From positions 1 through 64,000 of the forward strand of contig NZ_BLWC01000001.1 of assembly GCF_013167895.1 (NCBI RefSeq): a DNA stretch of 64,000 nt, read 5' to 3'. The notes beneath the pieces are model-generated. The model was not told the origin of the DNA. It saw only the letters and a program-made list of their open reading frames with translations, and did not search any database. Positions 1 to 8,220 of the stretch are shown here, in pieces. The DNA comes from Streptomyces fulvorobeus (GTDB lineage Bacteria; Actinomycetota; Actinomycetes; Streptomycetales; Streptomycetaceae). Both the position numbers and the translations under genes were made by a program. Position 1 is the first letter of the stretch. Every line of letters begins with the position of its first letter.

Positions 1-2
1 AC

Positions 3-1193
3 GCCGCTCTGCTGCTGGCGGAGATGGCTGTGCCGCATCCGGCACGCCCGGCGTGGCCTGACGTGCTGCGCTTCACACACAGCACGGTCCTGCCGGCCGA
101 GCGTCTGCTTTCCTTGGACGAACGTCTTCGCGGAGCGGCCGCACGGCCGGTCGTGGTGCCCGAGACCGTGGTGGTGGACCGGGGGAAGGTGTTCCTGTCG
201 AAGGCGTTCACGGGCGCCTGCGAAGCACTCGGGATCGGCGTGCAGGCCGCACCTCCGTTCGCCCCCACAGCCAAAGGCATCGTGGAGCGGACCTTCGGGT
301 CGATCAACACCCTGTTCTGCCAGCACCTGCCCGGCTACACCGGCTCCGACGTCACCCGCCGCGGCAAGGACGCGGCACGCGAAGCCTGTTACAGCGTCGC
401 CGAGCTGCAGGAGCTGCTGGATGAGTGGGTCGTGCACTATCACCACCGCCCGCACCAGGGCCTGCGGCATCCCATGCTGCCGAAGATCGCCCTGTCCCCG
501 AACCAGATGTGGGCGGCCCTGGTCGCGGTCGCCGGATACGTGCCCGTACCGCTGACCGGCAATGACTACCTGGAGCTGCTGCCTGTGCGGTGGCAGGCCA
601 TCACCGAGCACGGCATCCGCCTGCACCACCGCACCTACGACCACGACCTGCTCGGCCCGCACCGCGGGCAGCCCTCCACCGTGGCAGGCCGCGGCGGGAA
701 ATGGGAGATCCACTACAACCCCCACGACGTCCGCCAAATCTGGATCCGCCTGCCCGACGGCCAGCTCACCGAGATCCCGTGGATCCACCGGGACCACACC
801 CACCAGCCGTTCAACGACCGCATCTGGCACTACCTGCGCACCATCACCGGTCAGCGGGCCGGCCAGGACGCCGAACAGGCCGAAGCCGCTCTCGCCGAGG
901 CCCTCGACGCTCTGATGCGCCGTGCCCGGGCAGGACAGGCCACCGCCCAGGAGCAGCACCTCCTCAACCGCACGACCACCGTCCGCACTCCCCCACCCCG
1001 CCGCTCCGAGAGCCCGTACCAGGCACCCCCACCGCATCCGGGAGCCACGTATGCGGGAGAGGACAGCCTCGACGGCCTCGACCAAGGCCAGGAAACACAA
1101 GACCTCGCGCAGGACGAAACTATGGACGGCCCGGCAGCATCGGTGAGCGGGTACGGGCTCTACGACGCCGAGGAAGAAGCTCTCAAATGGTGA
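3..1193 (+). CDS. Mu/TniA-type DDE transposase, 5' end cut by the window
   Basis: This is the C-terminal part of an rve-fold (DDE) transposase of the TniA/TnsB/Mu type, which cuts and joins transposon ends. The frame is already open at base 3, so the true start lies outside the window. A catalytic Asp is visible in VVVDRGKV and the catalytic Glu in GIVERTFG; the first Asp must lie upstream. A Mu-transposase-like C-terminal domain follows, with a basic, proline-rich tail. Its stop overlaps the start of the AAA+ gene behind it, the usual tniA-tniB coupling. The family call is firm, but which element it belongs to is not known. Confidence 0.8.
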   Translation, partial: AALLLAEMAVPHPARPAWPDVLRFTHSTVLPAERLLSLDERLRGAAARPVVVPETVVVDRGKVFLSKAFTGACEALGIGVQAAPPFAPTAKGIVERTFGSINTLFCQHLPGYTGSDVTRRGKDAAREACYSVAELQELLDEWVVHYHHRPHQGLRHPMLPKIALSPNQMWAALVAVAGYVPVPLTGNDYLELLPVRWQAITEHGIRLHHRTYDHDLLGPHRGQPSTVAGRGGKWEIHYNPHDVRQIWIRLPDGQLTEIPWIHRDHTHQPFNDRIWHYLRTITGQRAGQDAEQAEAALAEALDALMRRARAGQATAQEQHLLNRTTTVRTPPPRRSESPYQAPPPHPGATYAGEDSLDGLDQGQETQDLAQDETMDGPAASVSGYGLYDAEEEALKW

Positions 1194-2278
1194 CCGGCCC
1201 CCGCCCGGGAACAGGAAGCAGTCCTTCCACAGCGCACGGAAAGGACGCCCGAGCAGGGCACGGCATGAGCGCCCCAGACGGCGACGGGCCAACAGACGCG
1301 GCATGGCCGGTGACGACCTGGCAGGGCTGGCAGCACTTCGCCACCACCCCTCCCCCACAACCACCCACACCCGGAGAACCAGAACGAAGCACAGAACAAC
1401 GCCTCGCCTACCACTCCGCCTTCGTCACGGTACGGACCCCGGCCATCGACACCCTCACCACGACCGTGCGCACGCTGATGATCCTGGGACAGCACCAGCA
1501 GACCACCGCACGGCCCTCGTTGATCGTCACCGGGCCGGCAGCGGCCGGAAAGACCACCGCCCTCCTGCATACCGGGCGCACCTGCCACCTCGCCCACACC
1601 CGACAGCACCCGCCACCGGACCACAGCGTGCACGCACCGGTGCCCGTGGCGTATGTGCTGGTCCCGCCCGCGGCAAGCGCGAAAGCCCTCGCGACCGAGT
1701 TCGCCCGCTACCTCGGCATTCCCGTGACCGGCCGGATGACGCAAGCCCAGATCACCGACGCCGTCTGCCACACCTACAACCACACCGGCGTGCGCCTGAT
1801 CCTCATCGACGAGATCCACCGGCTCAACCCCCGCACCACCACCGGCGCGGAAACCGCCGATCTCCTCAAAGACCTCACCGAACGCATCCGCGCGACCTTC
1901 GTATACGCGGGCATCGACGTCACCACCACCGCCCTGTTCTCCGGGGTACGCGGAGCACAACTCGCCGGGCGGGCCTCCCTGGTGGAATGCGGAGCATTCC
2001 CCGCACGCCTCGGGAAACGCGAACCCTTCCGCGAACTCATCACGGGCGTGGAAACAGCACTCGATCTACGGGCACACCAGCCGGGCACACTCCCCCGCCA
2101 CGCCGCCTACCTCCACCAGCGGACCGCGGGACGTATCGGGAGCCTGACCCGCCTCATCCGCCAAGCAGCCATCACCGCCATCCACGACGGCACCGAACGC
2201 ATCACCAAAACCAGCCTCGAAGGGATCCGCCTGGACCACCTCGCCGAAACCCACCACCGCCCCACCCCGAACCGATAA
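1187..2278 (+). CDS. TniB-like AAA+ transposition ATPase, copy 1
   Basis: A 363-residue P-loop ATPase of the TniB/TnsC class, expected to use ATP to choose target DNA and activate the upstream transposase. Walker A is GPAAAGKTT and Walker B is LILIDEIHRL. I start it at ATG 1187 because AGGAAGAAG lies 7 nt upstream and the ATG overlaps the transposase stop; ATG 1265 is an in-frame alternative closer to the start of homology. A second copy follows directly, and the two share long stretches of protein sequence. This copy has all the visible ATPase motifs and is probably the working one. Confidence 0.8.
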   Translation: MVTGPRPGTGSSPSTAHGKDARAGHGMSAPDGDGPTDAAWPVTTWQGWQHFATTPPPQPPTPGEPERSTEQRLAYHSAFVTVRTPAIDTLTTTVRTLMILGQHQQTTARPSLIVTGPAAAGKTTALLHTGRTCHLAHTRQHPPPDHSVHAPVPVAYVLVPPAASAKALATEFARYLGIPVTGRMTQAQITDAVCHTYNHTGVRLILIDEIHRLNPRTTTGAETADLLKDLTERIRATFVYAGIDVTTTALFSGVRGAQLAGRASLVECGAFPARLGKREPFRELITGVETALDLRAHQPGTLPRHAAYLHQRTAGRIGSLTRLIRQAAITAIHDGTERITKTSLEGIRLDHLAETHHRPTPNR

Positions 2279-2314
2279 CCCCCGCACCGCCCGACGCCCA
2301 CACGGCACAACGCT

Positions 2315-3466
2315 GTGACCAGGGGAAACACACACCGGACCTTTAGAAGACAGGACCACACGAGGGACACCGGAAAACTCTCAACGAAAACGAGAGAACC
2401 CCACGCCAGTGGGCCTACAGCCCGACAAGACCACGCTCACACAATCTCAACCAAACCGGGATACCCCAGCACACAACAACACCTACACCTCAACTACACC
2501 CCCACGAAACGACACTGGCACCGCTTCGCCACCACCGACCCCGTCGTCCCTCCCCGGCCCGGCGACCCGCCCCGCAGCACGGAGGAACGCCTGGCCTACC
2601 ACTCCAGCTTCGTCACCATCCGCACCCCCGCCATCCACACCCTGGCCGCCCAGGTCCGCACCCTGATGATCCTCGGACGCCACCAGCAGACCACCGCACG
2701 GCCCTCCCTCATCGTCACCGGACCGGCCGCCGCAGGGAAACCCACCGCGCTCCTGAACGTCGGGCGTACCTGCCACCTCGCCCACACCCGCAAAAACCCA
2801 CCACCACCCGGATCAGCACACACCGCGGTACCCGTCGCGTATGTTCTGGTCCCGCCCGGCGCGACCGCGAAAACTCTCATCACCGAATTCGCCCGCTACC
2901 TCGGCATCCCCATAACCGCGCGCATGACCCAGACCCAGATCACCGAAGCCGTCTGCCACACCTACACCCAGGCCGGCATCCAGCTCGTGATGATCGACGA
3001 GATCCACCGCCTCAACCCCCGCACCACCACCGGCGCCCAAACCGCCGACCTTCTGAAAGACCTGAGCGAACGCCTTCCCGCGACGTTCGTCTACGCCGGC
3101 ATCAACGTCACCGACACCCCCCTCTTCACCGGCACCCGAGGCGCCCAACTCGCCGGACGCGCCACCCTCGTCGACTGCGGCCCCCTACCCGCCCGCCACG
3201 GCAAGCGTGAACCCTTCCGCGACGTCATCACCGACATCGAAAACCATCTCGACCTCCAACAGCACAAAGCCGGCACCCTCCCCCGCCACGCCCCCTACCT
3301 CCACCAGCGCACCGCCGGCCGCATCGGATCCCTCACAAGGCTCATCCGCCAAGCCGCCATCACCGCCATCCACGCCGGCACCGAACGCATCACCAAAACC
3401 ACCCTCGACACCATCCGCCTCGACCACCTCGCCGAAACCCAACACCGCCCCCGCCGAAGCCGATAA
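2315..3466 (+). CDS. TniB-like AAA+ ATPase, copy 2, altered Walker A
   Basis: A 383-residue paralogue of the gene just upstream, separated from it by 36 bp. Most of its length aligns without gaps, including the Walker B motif LVMIDEIHRL. Walker A reads GPAAAGKPT: the Thr/Ser that coordinates Mg-ATP after the Lys is replaced by Pro, so ATP binding or hydrolysis may be lost. The only available in-frame start is GTG 2315, without a clear ribosome site, and the first 65 or so residues do not match copy 1, so the N-terminus is doubtful. It may be a decaying duplicate or a regulatory subunit. Confidence 0.65.
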   Translation: MTRGNTHRTFRRQDHTRDTGKLSTKTREPHASGPTARQDHAHTISTKPGYPSTQQHLHLNYTPTKRHWHRFATTDPVVPPRPGDPPRSTEERLAYHSSFVTIRTPAIHTLAAQVRTLMILGRHQQTTARPSLIVTGPAAAGKPTALLNVGRTCHLAHTRKNPPPPGSAHTAVPVAYVLVPPGATAKTLITEFARYLGIPITARMTQTQITEAVCHTYTQAGIQLVMIDEIHRLNPRTTTGAQTADLLKDLSERLPATFVYAGINVTDTPLFTGTRGAQLAGRATLVDCGPLPARHGKREPFRDVITDIENHLDLQQHKAGTLPRHAPYLHQRTAGRIGSLTRLIRQAAITAIHAGTERITKTTLDTIRLDHLAETQHRPRRSR

Positions 3467-3523
3467 CCCACGCCCACCGACCAAGCAGAACAGCCCTGAC
3501 CAGCACAAACACCAATCGGGCCT

Positions 3524-3898
3524 TTACACGCTAGAACCAACTACAACAGACCCAGCCCCACTCAACACAGAACACATAACCCCAGACCAGCCGCCCAGCC
3601 GCACACCAACAAACCCCCTCCCAGCGTTAGGCATCGTGTAGATCCGGGGTGGAGGAATCAGACCTTGCTGCCTCCACTTCTCGTACGGGAGTGGTCCGGC
3701 AGCGTCGCGGCGGGCGCGGTGGTGATTGGTTGGGTGGCCGCCTTCGGTGCGGCAGGCACGTCCCGCGACGGCCTTGCAGGTGGGGCATTCGATGCGGCGG
3801 TTCCAGGAGCGCACGAGGTCCAGTTCAGGTCCGGATCGCAGGCTCCTTCGCCCCTGGCCGCCCCACGTGGTGTTCCGCGGTTCGTCCTCCGCGTCCAT
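3524..3898 (-). CDS. Small zinc-finger-like protein
   Basis: A 124-residue protein with the segment IECPTCKAVAGRACRT followed by a Thr-Asn-His-His stretch. This Cys-x-x-Cys...Cys...His pattern is seen in small zinc-binding proteins that are common in Streptomyces and actinophages and are usually linked to DNA binding. Start ATG 3898 is chosen over a longer version to 4006 because the extra N-terminal part looks random. The C-terminal 40 residues are low in complexity and may not be functional. It lies between the transposition module and the NRPS cluster, so it may be cargo of either. Function is unknown. Confidence 0.45.
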   Translation of the reverse strand: MDAEDEPRNTTWGGQGRRSLRSGPELDLVRSWNRRIECPTCKAVAGRACRTEGGHPTNHHRARRDAAGPLPYEKWRQQGLIPPPRIYTMPNAGRGFVGVRLGGWSGVMCSVLSGAGSVVVGSSV

Positions 3899-4013
3899 TG
3901 GTCTCCCTGAGCCCAGTGGTGTGTGCCGTGCCGCTGGCCGTGCTGGTGTCGGCGCGCCCCAACATGCTGGGTGCTCTGCGTCATTCCAGACAGAGCGAAA
4001 GCGCATCGATCGC

Positions 4014-5294
4014 TTAGGCCGGATCCTTCGATGTGCGAGGGAGTTCGGCGCGCCGTACAGCCTTGGAGGCCAAGGCGATCACCACGCCCACGCTGGCGAA
4101 CGCCCCCGATCCAACAAACACCGATGCGGCCCCCCATACGCCGATCGCCGCGCCGACCAGCGGATAGGTCAGGGGCGCGAGGCCGACTGAGGTGATCATG
4201 GTGACCGAGGTGACCCGGCCTAGATAGGCGGGATCCGCCTCGGTCTGCACAAGGGTGTTGCTCAGGCTGCCGAAGACACCCGCGCTCAGCCCAGTCACTG
4301 CGGCCACCGCCGCAGCGAGATACAGGTCGGGGGCCAGCCCGATTGACGCCGCCCCAACGCAGCTCACTAGCAGCGTGGCGGACATCGTCAGGCCAGCCCG
4401 GGGAAGCCATCCGACGATGGCCAGCAGCGCCGCACTCGCAGCCGCTCCGGCTCCAAAGGCGCTGATGATGAAGCCATAACCGGAAGGTCCCCAGCCGCGT
4501 TCGTCGTTGAGCAGCACCATGCCGACGTTGAGGGTCCCGGTCAGTCCGAGCTCACCGATCGCGCCGACGAGGACCAGTGGGAAGATGAGGCGTTGGCCTC
4601 GTATGTAGCGCAGGCCGTCGATGAGGTCCTGCCATGTACTGCTGGCCGGCGTCGGCGGCTGTTCCGCGTCGCGCGGCTCCAGAGGCCGCAGCCGCAGGGT
4701 CAAGAGCAGCGGGATCGACAGCGCGAAGAGCAGACCCGCAACGGCGAAGGCGGCCTCCGCGCCGCCCAGTCCCATGGCAAGGCCACCAATTGGCGGGCCG
4801 GCGATTTGGCTGAGCCGGATCGACAGTGAGCGCATGCCGGTCACCCGGGCCAGTTGGTCCGGGCTGGTGATCCGTGGCGGCAGGGCACCGACGGAGGGCA
4901 TGAACAGTGCGTCCACGATGCCGAAGATCAGCGCCGTAGCTATGAGAATCCATAAGGAAGGCCCGGTCAGGGCAATGGCGGCGGCCACGGCGAGGATGAG
5001 CAGACAGCGCACCGCGTCGCTACCGAGGACTACCCGACGTGGGCCGAAGCGGTCGGCCACCGCACCGCCGCCGAGCATGAGCAACGCGCGCGGTAGCGCT
5101 CCCGTCGCCATAACCAAGCCGATCTCGGTGGGCCCGGCGACTTTCTGAGCAGACCAGGCCAGGGCGACGAAGTAGACGCTGTCGCCGACAAGCGAGGCGG
5201 TGTACGCGGTGAGCCACCGCAGCACGTTGCCGTCGCGATAGGCCGGTCGGCTCTTGGTGGCTTGTTCAGGCGGGGGCGTGTCCGTGGAGGCCAC
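4014..5294 (-). CDS. MFS drug exporter
   Basis: A 426-residue major facilitator protein of the DHA/enterobactin-exporter type, predicted to sit in the cytoplasmic membrane and pump out a small molecule using the proton gradient. About twelve hydrophobic helices are visible, with the MFS loop motif GGAVADRFGPRR between helices 2 and 3. Start GTG 5294 is preferred because TTGGAG precedes it at good spacing; a longer frame to 5675 runs into the upstream gene. It follows the ArsR-like regulator with a 32-bp gap, and both diverge from the biosynthetic operon. Self-resistance or export of the peptide product is the likely role. Confidence 0.82.
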   Translation of the reverse strand: MASTDTPPPEQATKSRPAYRDGNVLRWLTAYTASLVGDSVYFVALAWSAQKVAGPTEIGLVMATGALPRALLMLGGGAVADRFGPRRVVLGSDAVRCLLILAVAAAIALTGPSLWILIATALIFGIVDALFMPSVGALPPRITSPDQLARVTGMRSLSIRLSQIAGPPIGGLAMGLGGAEAAFAVAGLLFALSIPLLLTLRLRPLEPRDAEQPPTPASSTWQDLIDGLRYIRGQRLIFPLVLVGAIGELGLTGTLNVGMVLLNDERGWGPSGYGFIISAFGAGAAASAALLAIVGWLPRAGLTMSATLLVSCVGAASIGLAPDLYLAAAVAAVTGLSAGVFGSLSNTLVQTEADPAYLGRVTSVTMITSVGLAPLTYPLVGAAIGVWGAASVFVGSGAFASVGVVIALASKAVRRAELPRTSKDPA

Positions 5295-5326
5295 GGCTGG
5301 CTCCAATCGATGGGTGGCGGGTCCGG

Positions 5327-5911
5327 TCAGGGCCGGAACGGGAAGCCATACAGGTGCACGGAAACGTGCTCGCGGTCCTTGATCCCACTGACCGCTTTGC
5401 CACGCTCTCGCCACCGCCGGACGAGCGCGTCGAACTCCTCGCTCATCTCGGCGAGCTCGTCGGGGCTGAGTTCCAGCATCGATTCGGAGCTGAACGCGGC
5501 GTCGGTCCACGCAGCACCCCAGGCGGCTGTCTGATCCAGGTACGCGCGGTACTGGGCGACGCGGGCGTCGACGAGGCTGCGGGTCACGGCACCGACGGTG
5601 GCGGCCCCTTCGGGCGTGTCTGCGAAGTCGGAGTCGCGGAAGCCCCAGCCGTCTTCGGTTGCCACCCGCCACCACCGCTCGCGGCCGTCGGTGCTCTGAG
5701 CGCTTGCCTCGGTAACGAAACCGTGCTCGGCCAACTTGCGTACGTGGTAACTGACCAGCGAGGGCATCTCGCCGACGTGCTCGGCGAGTTGGGAGGCGGT
5801 GGCGGTGCCGATGGCGTGCAACAGCCGGTAGAGCCGCATTCGCAACGGGTTTGTGAACGCCTTCAGTTGGGAGAGGTCGGTGATCCGCTCGGCTTTTCGT
5901 TGTGGCGGCAT
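5327..5911 (-). CDS. ArsR-like winged-helix transcriptional regulator
   Basis: A 194-residue protein with an N-terminal winged helix (residues about 12-75; the segment ASQLAEHVGEMPSLVSYHVR is the HTH) of the HTH_20/ArsR class, followed by a helical domain that could bind a ligand or form dimers. There is no Cys cluster for metal sensing, so a small organic ligand is more likely. It is transcribed with the MFS exporter and divergently from the carrier-protein operon. That layout suits a local repressor that controls export and possibly biosynthesis. Confidence 0.75.
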   Translation of the reverse strand: MPPQRKAERITDLSQLKAFTNPLRMRLYRLLHAIGTATASQLAEHVGEMPSLVSYHVRKLAEHGFVTEASAQSTDGRERWWRVATEDGWGFRDSDFADTPEGAATVGAVTRSLVDARVAQYRAYLDQTAAWGAAWTDAAFSSESMLELSPDELAEMSEEFDALVRRWRERGKAVSGIKDREHVSVHLYGFPFRP

Positions 5912-6133
5912 GTGTGCAACCTAATCGTGAAACAAAAATTGCGCAACAGTATTTTCACACCTGTCCGCCCGGGCCTCTCCGTAACGCCCTGCCCGGCATC
6001 TGCCCCCGCGATCGACGCCGGTATTGCCGTTGCGTTGCCTGGCAATTGTTTCCGGGCAAGGCATCTAATCGGTCAAGCGCCGATCTGGTGGCGAGCCTGC
6101 GGGCCGAACGTGAATCGACGAAGGAGGTCATGC
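5912..6133. promoter_or_regulatory. Divergent promoter region between regulator/exporter and NRPS operon
   Basis: This 222-bp gap holds the 5' ends of the two divergent transcripts. The part next to the regulator (about 5925-5955) is AT-rich for this genome and contains the 8-bp palindrome TTGCGCAA at 5939-5946, with a related TGTGCAAC about 27 bp to its left. Such spaced TGCAA elements could be the operator of the winged-helix protein, but this is inference. A strong ribosome site AAGGAGG (6121-6127) precedes the carrier-protein start. Confidence 0.45.
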
Positions 6134-6454
6134 ATGGACGCCCGGGACAGCGGTGTCAACCGCGCCCAGAAGCAGCCATCGGACGCGGACCGTCTGGTGG
6201 TGGTGATCACGGACGCCTGGGAGCAGGTACTCGGCCACCACGACTTCGGGCTCGACGACTGGTTCTTCGACGTCGGCGGAGACTCGCTGCAGCTCATCCG
6301 TGTCCACGCGATCCTCAGCCGCGAGCTGCCCAGCTGGAACATCACGATCAGCGACCTCTACACCTATCCCTCGATCAACGACCTCATCCCCGTGCTGAGC
6401 AAGGAGCCCGAAGACGGATCCGCCGAGGAGGCAAGCGCCCATGCACCGGCGTGA
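6134..6454 (+). CDS. Free-standing peptidyl carrier protein
   Basis: A 106-residue discrete carrier protein. The phosphopantetheine attachment Ser is in FFDVGGDSLQLIRV, residue about 55. ATG 6134 is set by AAGGAGG 6 nt upstream. Stand-alone carriers like this usually hold an amino acid while it is modified (for example by a P450 or oxygenase) or accept one from a partner adenylation domain. It is the first gene of the eleven-gene operon and overlaps the thioesterase gene by 14 bp. Candidate loading partners in the window are the stand-alone A domain at 39.7-41.2 kb and the A domains of NRPS 1. Confidence 0.88.
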   Translation: MDARDSGVNRAQKQPSDADRLVVVITDAWEQVLGHHDFGLDDWFFDVGGDSLQLIRVHAILSRELPSWNITISDLYTYPSINDLIPVLSKEPEDGSAEEASAHAPA

Positions 6455-7250
6455 GCCACAGACCGGCGGTCGGTCCATCTGGCTGTACCCCCTGCGCAAG
6501 GCCGCCGCTCGCCCGCGGGCCCGGCTCATCGTGTTCCCGTACGCAGCCGCAGGAGCAACCGCCCTGCGCCCGGTGCTGACCGGGCTGGCCGATGAGGTCG
6601 AACTGCTCGGCGTTGCGCTACCTGGCCGGGAACGCCGCTTCAGCGACCCACTGGCGAACGGGCTCGACGAGATCGTGGACGCGGTAGGCACGGAGCTGAC
6701 GGCCGGCGAGCTGCTTCCGACCTCTGTGTTCGGCCACTGCATGGGCGCCGGCATGGCGCTCGTCTTCGCGATGGCGCATCGGGACCTCGTCGGAGGTGCC
6801 GCCGTCAGCGGGCGCAACCCTCCAGGCGTACCGACGACCTCTCCGCACTTGGACGACGCGGACATCGTCGACTTCCTCGAATCCGCCGGAAACACCGCCC
6901 CGGAGCTCTTGGCCGACGCGTTCTGGAGGAACAGACTGCTCGAACTGTTCCGCAGCGACTCGGAGCTGGGCGAACAGGCATCCCAGGTCATCGAGACCGG
7001 TCCGCTGAACCAGGACCTCTTGGTCCTCGGCGGCGCCGACGACTCGTACGTCGACCCGGGCGGGCTCGACGAATGGGCAGGGCGTACGAGCGGCCGGTGC
7101 GAGGTTCTCGTCCTGCCCGGCGACCACTTCTTCATCATCGATCGGCCCAACATCCCCATCATCACGCGCGCTCTGGGCAATCTCGTCCTCGGCGCGCCAG
7201 CGAGCACAGGAGGCGAACGTGGTGGCAGCGCACGAGTCGGGCGACTATGA
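6441..7250 (+). CDS. Type II thioesterase with Cys in the nucleophile elbow
   Basis: A 269-residue alpha/beta hydrolase of the NRPS/PKS type II thioesterase family, which removes wrong or stalled groups from carrier proteins. The oxyanion region FPYAAAG and the C-terminal catalytic His in PGDHFFI are present. The nucleophile motif, normally GHSMG, reads GHCMG here (residue about 97), giving a Cys-His-Asp triad. A Cys nucleophile can still cleave thioesters but may favour acyl transfer or other kinetics. The gene is coupled to the carrier protein upstream. The family is clear; the effect of the Cys is inference. Confidence 0.87.
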   Translation: MHRREPQTGGRSIWLYPLRKAAARPRARLIVFPYAAAGATALRPVLTGLADEVELLGVALPGRERRFSDPLANGLDEIVDAVGTELTAGELLPTSVFGHCMGAGMALVFAMAHRDLVGGAAVSGRNPPGVPTTSPHLDDADIVDFLESAGNTAPELLADAFWRNRLLELFRSDSELGEQASQVIETGPLNQDLLVLGGADDSYVDPGGLDEWAGRTSGRCEVLVLPGDHFFIIDRPNIPIITRALGNLVLGAPASTGGERGGSARVGRL

Positions 7251-8214
7251 AGCACTCCTCGACTGGAACGAAAGCCCCATCGGCCCGCCGCCGATGGCTG
7301 TCAAACGCGTTATAGAGGCAGCAGGGCGGCTGCACCGCTACCCCCGCGGGCTCATGGAGGAGGTGACAGCGCTCACCGCCGCCCACGTCGGTGTCGCCCC
7401 AGATCAGGTGCTGCTCACCGCCGGGGTGGACGAGGCCGTCGACCTGACACTGTCGCTGGCGCGGCGCGCCTGGGCCCTGAGGCCGGGCTTCGATGGGTAT
7501 GCCGACCGCGCCGCGGCCAACGGCAAGCCGTTCTACGGGATCCAGCTCGACAACCGATGGCAGCCACCAGCGCCTCCCTCGGGACTGGGCGACGGTGACA
7601 TCGTTTACCTGGCACAGCCGGGCAACCCGATCGGCCTCCTCCTGCCGGATGAGTGGATCGACGCAGTCGCCTCCGGGCACCTCCTGATCGACGAGACATA
7701 TCTTGACTTCTCCTCCCGGCCCAGCTTGCTAACGCGCCCACAGCGCCCTGGCAGGCTCGTGTACCGCAGCTTCTCCAAGGCCGCTGGCCTCGCGGGCATC
7801 CGGGTCGGCTGCCTGATCGGCGAGGCAGCGACAATCGCCCGGCTGGAACCGCTGCGCCGCTTCATGCCGATCGACGCCGTCAGCCTCAACGCCGTCGTCG
7901 GCCTGCTCGAAGAACCCGACTTCATGACCCAGCTCACCTCCCATGTGCTCCAGGCCCGTCCGGCGCTGTGTGCGCTGCTTCGCAGCAGCGGACTGTTCGC
8001 CGAAGTCGTCGAGTGCGAAACGAACTTCGTGCTCGCCCGGCCCACCGATACAGCCCGTGACATCACCCAGCGGCTCGACCAAGGCAATGTCCGGGTCAAG
8101 GACTGTGCCGTGCTCGGCCTGCCCGGCTGGCTCCGGATCAGCGTCGGTTCCTGGGACGACCACATACGCCTAACCAACGCTCTCGGCAGAGTGACGACCA
8201 CAGAGAAAGGCTGA
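7219..8214 (+). CDS. HisC-like PLP aminotransferase (fold type I)
   Basis: A 331-residue class I/II aminotransferase related to histidinol-phosphate aminotransferase. The PLP lysine is in SFSKAAGLAGIRVG, and the early WNESPIGPP segment is typical of HisC-type enzymes. GTG 7219 is chosen because AGGAGG ends 5 nt before it; this gives a 32-bp overlap with the thioesterase. It lies just before a keto-acid-type C-methyltransferase, so it probably converts between an amino acid and its 2-oxo acid for beta-methylation, or aminates the methylated product. Primary histidine synthesis is unlikely from the context. Confidence 0.82.
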   Translation: MVAAHESGDYEALLDWNESPIGPPPMAVKRVIEAAGRLHRYPRGLMEEVTALTAAHVGVAPDQVLLTAGVDEAVDLTLSLARRAWALRPGFDGYADRAAANGKPFYGIQLDNRWQPPAPPSGLGDGDIVYLAQPGNPIGLLLPDEWIDAVASGHLLIDETYLDFSSRPSLLTRPQRPGRLVYRSFSKAAGLAGIRVGCLIGEAATIARLEPLRRFMPIDAVSLNAVVGLLEEPDFMTQLTSHVLQARPALCALLRSSGLFAEVVECETNFVLARPTDTARDITQRLDQGNVRVKDCAVLGLPGWLRISVGSWDDHIRLTNALGRVTTTEKG

Positions 8215-8220
8215 CACCCC

